Notes under the pieces: model-generated
What the model was told of the DNA's origin: nothing
What the model saw: only the letters and a program-made list of their open reading frames with translations
Database searches by the model: none
From: Cyanoderma ruficeps
Taxonomy: Eukaryota > Chordata > Aves > Passeriformes > Timaliidae
NCBI GenBank assembly: GCA_008694505.1
Contig: VZDJ01007749.1
Location: 4,616,941 to 4,680,940 of the forward strand
Length of the DNA stretch: 64,000 nt
Direction of reading: 5' to 3'
In this document: piece after piece, positions 25,216-37,977 of the stretch
Layout of the letters: every line of letters starts with the position of its first letter
How positions within the stretch are numbered: the stretch's first letter is position 1
Position numbers and translations under genes: made by a program

Positions 25216-28200
25216 ACACAGAAAATCAGTAGTGACTCTTCAGGATATGTCTCCAGCCATGAGCTGCTCGTGACTCGTGAACTTCCAGTTTTTCTCAGTG
25301 CATTTTCCAAGACTATTTTGTATCTGAGGGAAAGAAAAGGGTAGATTTTGTAGATTCTGAGGCGTGTCTGTTGTTAGTGATGCCCATGGGGTGCTCAAAG
25401 AAGAGGAGCTGCTTGTGTTCCCCAGCCAGCCTGCGTAACTCAAGGACAGCAGTGGTTCCCATTCATTTTCTATCTTATCTCTTTCCACAGTTTATGACTT
25501 ATCTTTCCCTGGTTGAGCGGCCTCTCCGTTCAGAAACAGCACATGGTGCCAATTTTTTTCTATTCTTCCCTTGCCATCCCTTGGCTCTCCCCTGTTCACT
25601 CATCAGGCAAAGATGAGCCATTTCCCCACAGCAGACACCTCTAGGTTGGCTGTAATATGTCACAAGGGAGGACAAAGCAAGCTCCCGTCAGAGTATTTCC
25701 AGGAGGAACAGGAGCAGGCTCACCAGGGACCTCTGCACAGGCCTGCTGATCTCCCCAAGGCTGGAAGACTGAAACTGGGAGCTTCATCTGCCTGTTAAAT
25801 TAGTCCAGAGAAAAGTATCTGTGCTTGTGAGCACACCTCCCAGCACAGAGTTTTCCTGTAAAGCCTAAAGTCTGTGCTGGAGTCTGAGCCAGTTTGATCC
25901 AGGACACTACATCCAGCAAGATTAGTGGCAATCAAAACCTTGTAGGTGAGAAAAGCAAATGCTCAATCAAATATGAAGTAACTCATCTGGAAGGCATATC
26001 CTGTGGTGTAGTTTTAAATTAACAGCCTTTTTTTCAATTTGCTGTAGACAGCAGACTGGTGAAGCTCTGAATGCAGACCCCTGTATGATCTAAGATTTGC
26101 AGGTGCACTGTCTTTCTAAAGTGAAATTGAAACGTTTCAAAAGTTACAGATGCAGCAAAGGAACATGTAACTGGAGGGAGAGAATGCATACAGCAGGAAA
26201 ATTCTCATCTGTGGTGTTAATAGGTTGTTAGAATGGGAATAACATTAGAGAGCTTTCCCTATTAGTGCCTTGTCATGGGCAATTAAGGGGGTATGACACA
26301 CATCAGTGGGAGCCCAGAACAATCAGCTGTGTGGCTCAAGTTTGATCCCAATTGCTGTAATGCTCTTGCATCAGCAGGACATGAGGGTTCAGGCAGTTTG
26401 AAATTGAATTTGCCCCTCCAAGGAGGGACTTGGATGTGCATGTGCAAGAGCAGTGTGTAGGCAGTGCTGGTGTTGGGTCTTGCTTCTGCACACAGCTGAG
26501 TGCACACGGGTGAGCACACCCTTGGTGGGCACGGATGCTGCGGAGAGACATCTGCTAAGAACTGGACTGAGATCCTCCAACCTCTCCCTATCAACTGCTG
26601 AACAGATGGTGAGCCATCATCCTTGTTATTTTTCGTTCTCATGGAGAGATGTGAGCTGGCAACTTTTTTTTTCTCAGCTTGGGATCAACAGATCTTTAGA
26701 AGTCAAAACATTATTATTATCCTATTAATTTCTAGGGAACCGTTTAAGATTTGGGTGCCTCATTCTAAGTACATAGACAGGATAGAGGCTAGTAATTCCC
26801 AAACAGCTTAAGTCAGTATGGATGTAATTTTGGCATAAACCAACAAGATATACCTAAATTCCTTTGTGCCAATCCCAAGACCATTGGGATTTTTGGATCC
26901 GTTTTGCTGAAATGGATGTTGTTTGGGTGTGATTGCGTGGATGAAAAGTTACTATCCCTGCTCCCAGCTTCTTCTGGCAATAACTGCTCATGGCACACTC
27001 CTGATTTTTGTAGTGACCTGCTGAAAGTGCCTTATGTATACTCATTTTCTGTCATGTTGGAGTAGAGTATGTGTGTGCCTGCAGCTGGTTACTGTTTGTT
27101 GCAGTTCTTTGGGGATCTCTGGTTCGGGCTTGGTGGCTTTTAAACCCCTTAGTGTGATATCAAGCATTCATCTGATGGCACCATTCAAGTCAGATGGGTA
27201 CAAAAGTAAATAAAAATATTTTGGTGAACAATTCATAGTGCCAAAGCTGAGCTGAGAAGCTAAATCCACAAGCATTGTCTCTGTTAGACAGCAAGGCAAC
27301 AGAAGCTACAACAAACCGTTCTTACATAACGAAGCAATTATGTTTTCTCAGTCTCACAAGTTTTTGACAACACAGCTTTCTCAGGCTTTTCACTGATAAC
27401 ACTTTGAGGCTCTTCAGGGAAAGTATGATAAATAAGCAGTCACTGTTCCAACCGTGGTTTTGATCACCAATTTTTACTGAAGAAATATCTTACGTTTTAC
27501 ATCTGTGCACTCACACCTGAAAAAGGTCACGTAACTGTCACTGAGGGAAGTAACAAGTCAATAAGAGAAGAACCCTTATGGGATCAAAAAGAAAACAAAA
27601 AATCCATTGCACCCATGGGAGGGAAGCAAGAAGCCTGGGTTAGCTTTCATGGTTAGAAAGAGACCTAAGTAATGAAGCTGTCACAGAGTTTCTACAAGCC
27701 ATTTTTTATCCTAACCTTCCTGAAATATTAAATTACATGAGCTGCAGTAGCAATATCCCCAGCCAAAACTGTATCATACATACAAATTAAAAATAAATTA
27801 TAAATGGCTCTGTACAGGAAAATGTAATTTTTCCCCTCAAAGCATTGAATGGGCTAGGGAGAATATGTCTCTTAGGGCTTTTAGAAACACTTAGAGAAGG
27901 CTACTATTTGTTGTTCTAAAGCAAAAAAACCCGATATTTGTGGCTGAAATTTGCATTAATTTTCCAAAGCAACGGAGGCAACTAGGACTAGGCAACCAGG
28001 ATGTAAGCTAATAATGTGGAAAAATAAAGATGATTCTTAATCCCAGATTCCAGGTGCAGAAGGGTGTTGCGTGGGCGTTTTTGAGATCCAGACATGAAAT
28101 TGCACATGTTGTCATTTGGCGGCTCAAGCACACCTCTGTGCTAAGGGCAGGGGCCCCAAGAATGCCCATTTTCAGAATGCATAAGGTCTTCAAACCCTGG

Positions 28201-31200
28201 GAATGCCAGGAGTGTGTGCAGAGAGACTGAGCCCAGGATGCATCAGAACACCCCTAGGTGTGCAAGGGTGGATTTCTTTCTGAAAGCACATTCTCCTGGT
28301 CTTAATTGCTCTCAAAGGGAGAGAAGGAGCTCGGAGTGTTCTGCAGTGCTCAGCTGCTTCCAGAACTCACGCTCCTTTGGGGCCAGATTCAGAGGTGTAT
28401 GAAGCATTGCAGCTCCCTTCCGCATCTCTAGAAATTCCAGGAGACTGCTGCATGGGTAGCATTCGGTTCTCTTGTAATAGCAGTTATTCCCAAGTGACTG
28501 GGAAAAATAAAACCTTGTAGGTTTGGTATTGTTGCAGGCAGACAAAGGGACAAAATTACTGAATCCAAGTGAAATTGCTGGCAGGATTTTCTAAAAGTAC
28601 TGCCTGCTACCTGTGAAAAATACTTATATAGAGTTTTGTTCTTTGTGGGGTAATAATTCTGAGCTCTTTAATGACCACAGATGGTAAGGACTCCCTCTGA
28701 ATGTATTCTGAATGGTAGTAACTATAATAACTCTCAGCAAAGAACCTCAGCCACCTAGCTGAACTCCTGCTGTAGAAATGACTCAGGGACAAGACTGATG
28801 ATTCAGAAGGTGAAATATTACTTCACGTGGCATGTGGGTGTTCTTCCAAGGTTTCCATCCAAGGATCCACCTTGTTTGGTTTATGAGATCTGACAAGACC
28901 TCACAGCCCTCACTAGCAGACTGTAATACAAAGCACTGCACTAATTCAGAGGTGTCAAATCTGGCACCTGAGATAAAATACACAGGTACCATTCAAACTT
29001 CTTATTAAACCCTCAGCCTTTCCTGTAGGAATAATTTAAATAGGCAAAGGGAGAATAAATTCAAGTTACATATGGAAAATGCTGCTGAAAATAGCCCCGG
29101 AAAAATAATGATAGTAAATAGCAATGTGAAGTAAGGTCTATTAAAATAATCAAATTTACACATATATCACATTTCATCTCAAAGTACCTCGTAAACATTA
29201 GTTAACCTCCTGTAGTATAGAAGTATAGCACCAATTCCTCTGTCTTATAGAGCTGCATCAGACTTCCAAGGAAGAAATCATACATTTAGAAAGCAGCAAA
29301 GAACTGGCTGTGACCCTGGAGCCCTGGTGACCTTTGTCCATCTGGAGAAGGTTAGGACTCCTTTGTTACTCTATTTACTCAGGTAGGGAAAACAGGTAGA
29401 AAGGTCCCTGTCAGAGCAGCTCTGCGACAAGTGTGGTTCTTACTCCAGCTACATCCCATAACCACCGCAGAAAGCGAGCAGACATTGCTGGGAAATTCCT
29501 CTTTCCCAAGAAAAGGAGGAGCCAGGCAGCTCTGGGCTCCTGTCTGCAGGTTGGTGTAGACTCCAGCCACGTGCCCATGGCAGTGTCACCTTGCAGTGTA
29601 ACCCTGGGCAGGCTGGGGCTGTTCCCTGCTTGTGAAGGTGTCCCTGAAACCAGGGGTGGGTGCCTGGTGTCTGGATGAGGAGCCTGGCAGTAGTTCAGGG
29701 TGTTGGGTGCTCCTGCAGAAGGGAGTGCTGTGGAAACACTGCATTATTTCTTTCAGACACTAGAATATGGTCGTCATCATGTTAGGAAATATCCATGAAC
29801 AACTGGCCTTTCAATATTAACAAAAAAAAAAGCTTATGAGGTACAAGGGCATAAGTTCATGATTAGTGCTGAGCACATAAGGGACACATGGAGATGGACT
29901 TGGAAGAGTCCATCTTTAAAGATCTCTACAGGTAACTGGGTTTCTTAGCAGGGGAGCTGCTTGGAGTCAGCTGAGCCCAGTTTCTGGCTAAGGTAGGTGA
30001 GAAGGACCCTGGAGGGAGAGAAGGGGAGGAACATGTGGAGTGCAGTTTCCCATCAGTGATCTAGCAGCTGCCAGGTAGGAAAGAGAATGTTCTTCCCTCA
30101 ATCCCTGCATGGTCCTGTGGCTTTCTTTTTACTGGCTCTGGAAGAGGAGGAACAGATTTTCACTGGTTCACAGTGGCATTAGGCTGGGAAAAGGAATGGA
30201 GCAAGGCCAGCTCTGAGATGAGTTGTGAGAGAGGCTGTGATTTCAGTTCCCCTTGGGATTCTTTTTGGATTTTACTTTATTTTTCTTTTGGAGGTTTTTT
30301 CCCCCCCAATTTCTTTTTCTAATCAAAAATATTTTATGTGACTCAAAGAGTCAAACACTTTGCTTTAAAAGAAGTGAATGTCAGATCCTGTGAATAACTA
30401 CTGACTTACCTGCAAAGGTCTTTTACTTCCCCTAGCAACTCTGTGGTTAAGGAGAGCTGTGCTGGAAATATGCTTTGAAAATTTGTTTTCAGGAGATTAA
30501 AGCCTGATGGAAACATGCAGCTCCTGAATGAATGTCCTTTTGTTATGCTAAGATTGCCTACAGAAATGCTCGAAGAAAATCTTCAACTACCACTGTGTTT
30601 GTAAGGAAGGAACAATTTAATTGCAATAATAACAAGGTGATTCTGAAAGAATAAATCCTGTCTGCAGCAAGCCATGTCTTAAATGTAGACCACTGTTGCA
30701 GAGGCATCTCCAAACAATTACTCATCACAGGAGAAGTCAGTTAGCATGGACTATGAAACTCAGTGACCCAGCAGTGGGAATGTGCTGGGAACGGTTTTCC
30801 TGTTATATTTCCTACTCTGACCTTTTCCCAGGAGTGAGGGAGCAATGATGCTATGGAAGCTGAAATTTTTTGCATGAAGTTATCACAAGCAAAATGGCCT
30901 TTTCTGGATGAGCTGGAAAATTCTTGGGGAAAGGGGAGAACCTAATTAAAACAACTGTTACGTGTGACTGGGAATGGGACTTGAGTTCTCTTGCTGACAG
31001 ACTGCCAGCTTGGAGCAGCAGTCACTGTAACCCCTTATCTTCTGAGACTTGGCTTTGGCAAAGTGAGTCTGAGCGTCCTGAAGCGTCCTAATGACAAGCT
31101 GGGAAAAGAAAATGGAGACATAATATGGAAAGGTTCACCCTCTTCATAGGTGCTCTGTGGGCAAGTGAAATGAGGCATTCATTTACTTGTTTTTTGAATT

Positions 31201-31564
31201 GGATATGTAATTAAAATAAATAATGCAAACTGCACTTGAATGCAATGGTAACACATATTTCTGGAAACAGTTATTAACTTCTGGGAAGTACAGGTAAAAG
31301 CTGCACAAACCAAGAAAGATTTCATTATGTAGTTTGGAGTAATTATACAGTTGGTTTCTTATTAAGGTAAATCTCATTTTCTACATAAGCCTAGCTTTTT
31401 CTTCCTGCCCATGATTGATTGATTTGCTTTATTAGTTTCTTTATTATTAGTGTATATTATGTGTGTGAATATTCTCCTAGTAGGATTTGTGATCACCAGG
31501 TGATCTGTCAGCTCTGAATTTCAGAGGGGCTGGAGTTGATAGAACGTGGTGGTCCAAGGGTCCA
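25216..31564. other. intergenic DNA; no gene recognised
   Basis: About 6.3 kb without a recognisable exon, RNA gene or clear transposon. Open frames are below about 120 codons and overlap in several frames. A 9-bp inverted repeat is at 29892-29915. Confidence 0.65.
29892..29915. repeat. 9-bp inverted repeat
   Basis: agatggact and agtccatct pair perfectly across a six-base loop. One such hairpin is within what chance gives in 64 kb. Confidence 0.7.
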
Positions 31565-32110
31565 AGAATCACAGAATTGTAAAGGTTGGAAAAGACCTCT
31601 AGGATCATCAAGTCCCAGCTGTTAACCCAGCACCACCATCATGCTCACCACCAAACCGTTTTCTCAAGTGCCATGTCCACTTGTTTTTTGAACATTTCCA
31701 AAGATGGCGAACTCCACTGCTTCTCTGAGTAACTAGTTTCAATGCTTTCTGTGAATAATTTTTTCTTAATATCCAACCTAAACCTCCCCTGGGCCAATTT
31801 GAGGCCATGTCCACTCATCTTGTCACTTGTTAGCTGGGAGAAGAGACTGACCCCACCTGGTTACACCCTCCTTTCAGGCAGTTGTGGACAATGGAAAGAT
31901 CTCCCCTGAGCCTCCTTTTCTCCAGGCCAAATCAACCCCAGCTCCCTCAAACACCTCTCTTAAGATTTATTCTCCTTTACCACCTTTGTTTCCCTTCTCT
32001 GGACATGCTCCTGTGTCTCAATGTTTTTCTTGTAGTGGGGGGTCCAAAACTGAGCCCAGAATTTTAGGTGTGGCTTCACCACTGCTGAATACAGGGGAAA
32101 TTCTGTTCCA
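31565..32110 (-). mobile_element. CR1 non-LTR retrotransposon fragment
   Basis: Reading left to right gives the reverse complement of CR1 from its 3' end inward: aatcacagaattgtaaaggt, then aaaagacctctaggatcatc, then aatatccaacctaaacctcc, then gagcctccttttctccaggc, then cttctctggacatgctcc, then ccaaaactgagcccagaatt. These are familiar CR1 words in the expected order. It is the longest copy in the window (about 545 bases), covering the 3' untranslated part and the end of ORF2, and it is frame-broken and dead. The element points to the minus strand. Confidence 0.92.
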
Positions 32111-32741
32111 TTTTTGTTGATCATGGAATTCATGTATTTGGTCTGATTCACTTGGATGAGTTAATTTAAAACCTATTGTGCCTGTGAAAGCACATACCAA
32201 GGATGTCATTTGCTTGAACACTGAGAAGTGAATGAGGAATGAATGAACAAACCCAAAGCCATTCACTTCTTCATTCAAGCAAATACCCAGGTAATATAAT
32301 TGGGCAAATGACTGAACTAAGCATATATCTGGGGACTAATAATCATAGATTCTGCTCTCACTCTGCCAGGTGCATAGAGCACTATATATTCTCTGAATAA
32401 CCAACCGAGACATGTATTACATGTACTGAAATTTAATAGAGTTGCAATCATGCTGCTTCCATCAGCTGCTGCAGCTGCAGCTTATTTACATAAAGGGGGG
32501 AAACCTTTCGAAAAACTGAGAGGACCAGATCTTTCTAAAACACTGAAATAGATCAGGCAGTTCAAATGAACCAAAGCAGACCTGAAATTATGTATTTGGA
32601 TCCACAAGTGACCCTGACCTTGGACCTGTCTTGGTTAAGCAAGCCAGCATAAAGTCACTGACTTGGAGAGTGGGAGAGTTCAACACTGAGCTGTTACATT
32701 AGAATGCAGACTGGACCCTGTTTTCCTTCCTTACAGTGATG

Positions 32742-32816
32742 AGGAGGGGGATTTTTTGGTGGGTTTGGTTTGGTTTGGGGATGTTTTGGGAGGTTTTTTG
32801 GGTTTTGGTGGTTTTA
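32742..32816. repeat. G/T-rich tract with regular GGTTT repeats
   Basis: Contains gggtttggtttggtttgggg at 32761-32780, in which four G runs are separated by identical TTT loops, followed by further GGG runs. This is a textbook two-tetrad G-quadruplex pattern on the plus strand. Folding is inferred. Confidence 0.75.
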
Positions 32817-35800
32817 TTGCAGTTCTGAGTAGTATTTTGCCATGACTTTAACCTGGTGGGAATCAGAACTGGAAATGCAAAGAGCCCCTTGTCTCTCTGT
32901 GCCGTGGTTCCTTGGGGGCCCTTGGAGTGGACAGCAGCACAGTCTGCCCTCACTGACAAGTTGTGAGGATAAGGGAATTAAGTAATGAAGGGACTACGTT
33001 AATTGGTGACAGTTGCTTGAGACAGATATCAAAATATAGCTTCTTTTTGTCCCATCTCTCCAAGTTACATGAAGCATTTGAAAGAACGTTATTATTCTGT
33101 GTATTACACTGAAATATAATTTATAGCATTTGTCATTAGAAAGTGACAGAAAAGCTGCCACAGCAACAGGCTGCTGAAGAAAAGTTTGATCCTTTTAATG
33201 TGTGTGTGTTATTTAGCAAGAAATACAGACTTTCTCACATTAATTCCTGCTGATTTCCTTCTATGTTGAATCCAATGCTTTTTCACTCAGATATTAGTTT
33301 GTTAGACATGCTTCAGTAAACAGACATCCAGAAAGATATCAGGGTAATTTACTGCCCTAAAGATATTTGTCCCCATGAATACATGCTGAAGCAAAGATGG
33401 AGCCTGTCACTGTGCAGCAGAGGCTTCTGCATGCCCAGTATTCTGTAAGATGAGACATCTAAAACTCCACCTCAAATCTTGTGCTTTCTTTTCCTCATAC
33501 TCTGTAAAGACATCATTTTCTGATCAAACAAGGTGTTCTGCCCTGACAAGTCTTCTGCTTGCAGCATTTGGCTAAACTCTGTCACACTGAGCTGGGATAC
33601 AATGACTTGGCCAGATGATAGTAATGCCTCCCAGAGACACCACTCTAATCTCCAGTCTCATTTCATTTTGTGATTATTTCTTGCTGCTCTGAGCTCTTGT
33701 TTTGATAATCCAGAAGGACATGTTTTCATCAAGCGTCCAAAGTGCGATCAAATGCTGGCGTAGGGTTTTTTTGTGGCGGCTTTTTGTTCTTTCAATTCAA
33801 ACTTCATTCTCCTTGTCTTTTGCAGGATCAAGGGTGAAGATAGGCAATGGCCCAGATTCATTCCCAATTATTCCACTGGGGGTGTGCCTGCTAATCGAAT
33901 GTGGGACTTTCGTTACCTATTGCAATTCCTACTGCTTTTTCTTTCCATGCATACACACCTCCTTCCATCCCCTCAATTTCTCTGCAACTCCAGTCACTTC
34001 TGATTCATTTCTGTGTTTTATGGCTGCTCCTGGTGTAGCCCCTGGGATCCAAGAGCAGTTAGGGGATTTGAGACCAAAGAAGGCTGGATGAAAGCGCTTC
34101 CCCTGAAGATGTGTTTTGTCACACCTGCATCAGTGATGTGAGAAGGCACCATAAAAACACTAAGCTGGATCCAGACTGAAAGACCTGACAGTTTTGTGAT
34201 TCTCAAAGCTCAGCTGCCTGGGAAGACTTTAGCAGTTGCTGTGAGATTCACAGGAAGACTTTAGTCAGACAAGCACCTAAAATTCAGTACAGAAATATTT
34301 ATGCAGCCCTTGGTCCATATGCCAGCTTCTTCAGGGAGGGATGTGCCAGCCCTTTGCAGATCTTTGAGGCCTCTTCAGTCCTTCAGAGCGGCACAAATGT
34401 TCCACCTGGTTCCTTCCACAGAGACAAGGGAACTGGTGAATGAACTCTCAGGTTTAATTTGAGCCATCAGCTTTAATGGAAATCAATGTTAATTAAAGAA
34501 AACTCAACTCATCCCTGTTTAGGATGAAGCACATGCTGGTTCATTTGCAGGATTAATCACTCCAGGGGCAGACTGGCATTTCCCCTTCTCTGTGGGTGTA
34601 GGTGGAGACCACCTACATGTTTGTAACTTCCAACTCCCTCCTGCTGCGTGATGGCACAAAGGGGCAGATTTGTCACTCTCTGGGGACCAGCCATATGAAA
34701 CTGTTTTGTTTGCTCAGTCATTTGCAGAGGGTGGCTGGTTTGTGCCTGGGAAAGCCAGCTGGTATTGGATGGCTGCTTTAACAATTAGGAGAGTGCTGTT
34801 ACTGCTGGGTCTGGAAGCAGGGGGGTGGGTAATCCATCAAAGACAGTAAACATCTTTTCACTGACCATCGCCACCTGCAAGGAGCTTGGAAAACCTTTCC
34901 AGCTCACTGTAAAGGAAGACAGGGTCAGTGCAAATACTGATTCTCCTGGGGAGCACAGAGGTGGAGGGGATAGAAACTGAAACCTCAAGGGGCTTTTCCT
35001 TTTATCCCCTTGTGATAAATTATTATATGCTAACCTTGATTACAGCATTAATCTAAAATCCCTGTGTCCAGAAATCCTTCAAATAGCAATTCTCCAACTT
35101 TTCCAGTGGTGTCACCCTTGAGCCTCAGATCCCAGCAAAGACATTTTTGGCCCCCATTTTCCTCTTGCTCACCTCATCTCCTTCTGCTCAGATTTGATGT
35201 TATGTTCTCCATGCCAGGGAAAGTTTTTCTCAACACGGATGAGGGAAGAGGTGAGAAACAGGAGCTGAATTCCCTAAAGTTGCTTCAGCCCTGATGGGAC
35301 TTCATAAACTCCTGTCACACCTGCGAACAGCAATACCTAAGTGGGTACATTTGGTGTCCGTCCAGGAAAAAGAGCAGCTGACAGCTGTGAGAGAAGCCCT
35401 GTGGGGAAGGGAGATTTGTCACTATCTGACAAGTGGTGGAAAATAACTTACAAGGGCAGGTCTTTCCAGATACAGGGAAGTTGGGGGTTTTTGTCAGCTA
35501 GTGAAGGGAAACAGTCATGCTGACAAAGTTTCAGCCCAAGGCTGCACTGCAAGGGACCCTAAAAAAAAACCAATTGGGAGATTAAGGATTTTGTTTGTTG
35601 GTTTGGGATTCTCCGTTGTTGATTTTTTAATGGCAAAATCTCTGGTAAATTTCACATGGCCTCTTCCTTAGAGGATTTAGATGGTTATCTGGGTGGATCT
35701 GAGGCAATGAAATGGACTGGCACTTGGACCATGGTAGGTGGCTGTGATGGCTTTGAGGAGGTGCCCCAGCTGCTGGGGAGCAAGCACTGGAGGTGCCTGA

Positions 35801-36971
35801 GGGATGGGGATGGGGCCAGGACAGCCAGGGCTGAGCAGACAGCCCTTGGTGGATGTCTCCTGCTTTAAGAAATATGCACTAAATCTGTTCTCTAGTGGGG
35901 ATAATGGGAGGCATTCTGGGGTAGAAAACAGTCAGAACTGCTGAGTGAGGCATAGAGGGGCAGTAAATGCAAAACGTTTGTCCTGTAAGAACACCTTCAC
36001 AACATGAGGCCTAGGATTAAGAGAGCTGTCTGCTGCCTTCTGTCTGTCTTTCCCACTGCCTCACACAGTACCCACCTGTTTTATCCCACCAGCCTCCTGA
36101 TGGGGGGCATCCTGCTCATTATCTGGGCACCAAGCTGAAATGTCTCTGCTCTCCTGTAAAGAGTGAAGGGTAACACTGTTCAAGCTTTCCCTGCAGTGCT
36201 TGAACCCTGGCCCCATCAGAGCCTTCCAGGAGGGCTTCAGGTGCATTCACTGAACAAAATCTTTCCCCTTCCTACAGGGATTGTAGCTCAATAAATACAG
36301 CCTAAACACAGACCAGCCTACAGCTGCTTTCCATGCTGCTGGCTTTGGCCAGGAGCAGAACAGCTCTGTATTATAAACTCTGTAGTCCCACAAGCCTGGA
36401 AGGGGAAAGAAAATAAAATCCAAGTGTGGACACAGCAGGGAAGTGCACTCCTGATAAAACCGAGCACAAAGCACCAGCAGTGCAATTGAAGGTACTCCAG
36501 GGTTTCCTTCTGATCCAGAGGGTAGTTTGGAACAGAGTACACAATGTCCAGTTGCCTAGCCTTGGCTTCTTATCAAAGAGAGAGATTCCTGTAGGAGTGG
36601 TGGTGAGCCCTGGGCATTTGAGAATCCTCACATGTTGGAACTTCATGTCAACCTTCAGCCAGTGCTAATCAGAATCTGATTTAAGGTTCAAGATTTTTTT
36701 AGGCTATGCCTGGTCATGCTCTAGTTTTATTTGACCTTTAAGTGTCGTTTTTCAAGTTACGTGTTCCTTTGGCCATTTTGTTACCAGCCCAAACCAAAAG
36801 GTCTTGCCAGCTGGACAGAAATGTCAGGATGTTTTCTGCGTCTGACTTGCAGCCTCCTCTGTCTTGTAGCAAAAGCAACTTTCCCTTTTATGCTCCCTGC
36901 AACAGATGGATAAATTAGACTTGGTTTTGCCCATTTGCTGGCAACTGTACTGCGAGATCTCAAGCATTTGA

Positions 36972-36998
36972 TATTAACTGAATTATTATCAGTTAATA
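36972..36998. repeat. 10-bp perfect inverted repeat
   Basis: tattaactga (36972-36981) and tcagttaata (36989-36998) are exact reverse complements around a seven-base AT loop. Confidence 0.75.
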
Positions 36999-37953
36999 AC
37001 AGCTTTCTGTGCAGTGTGAACTGATATGCTAAGGAAGAGTGGGCCTAATAGTCAAGCATTTTCTAGATTACCCTTCCATTTACTAAAAGCAAGCAATTGC
37101 TGCTAAAAAATAATTTAAAAAAAGAAGACAGATTTCATCTTGCTGTGCAAATGTGCATTTCAACAGCTGTGGGTTTCTCAGAAGGCTTTTTGGAGTTAAT
37201 CAGCAAAAGGGCAAAGGGCAGGCAAAATCTGGGCCAGGAGATTTTCTTGGCGGATTTTCAGGTCCATTAATAACAGCTCAGTCACTGGCAGGGTTGGGGA
37301 GCAGATGAGATGTGTGGGTAAAGCCAGAAGTGCTGAGCTGCTGGAAGGAGTGCTGTGCTGCACTGTGGTGGCTGAGAGGGCAGAGCAGTCCAGCTCCCAG
37401 ACTGGCAAAACCACAGCACCAATACGTGGCACAGAGCAGCCGCTGGAGAAGCACGAAATCAGGGTCTGTGGAGTGTCCAGCCCCTGGGATGACAGCAGGG
37501 ATCTGCCTGAGGAGCCACTCTCTTGTGCAGGACTGCTGCCTCCTTGTTGCCCTGGCTTCTCATCCTGTCTTAGCATGGGCTGGGAGGTTTTTCTGTGTTG
37601 TCTTTATGTTCACTTTGCTGCCATTGTTTCTCTCACCACACCTGTCTGGGGGGGTCAATAGGTACCTGTGCCAGGAGAAGTGCAAGTTGCTGCTGAGGGC
37701 TCCTTGGGAGAGGTTTCCTGACCTATTAATGACCCAGGTGTGTCTGGGAATGGCACGGAGAGAAGTTCCTCTGTATCCCTGTGTCCTGGCACAACAGGTG
37801 TGTGCTGGGACCAGCCCCTGCCTTGCAGCTCCCACTCCCTTCAGCCAGCTGCTGCTCTCAAGCCACAAGGTCTGTCACAGAGTCATGAGGTCTGTGCTTG
37901 GCTCTTGCTCTGCTGTTTGTGTTGTCAGAGGAATCTGGGAAGACTTTCTGATG

Positions 37954-37977
37954 CCAGAGTGCATGCATGCACTCTGG
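37954..37977. repeat. 24-bp perfect palindrome
   Basis: ccagagtgcatg followed by its exact reverse complement catgcactctgg, with no spacer. The centre is a short (GCAT)n run. No transposon or gene explains it. Confidence 0.85.

Noticed and set aside
32463..32480. Pair of CAGCTG E-boxes within ctgcagctgcag
   Set aside because: CAGCTG is common by chance and the sequence is a simple (CTG)-like run; no supporting context.
33702..34091. 129-codon frame with a hydrophobic stretch
   Set aside because: No homology recognised, no splice or promoter context; hydrophobicity results from T-rich DNA.
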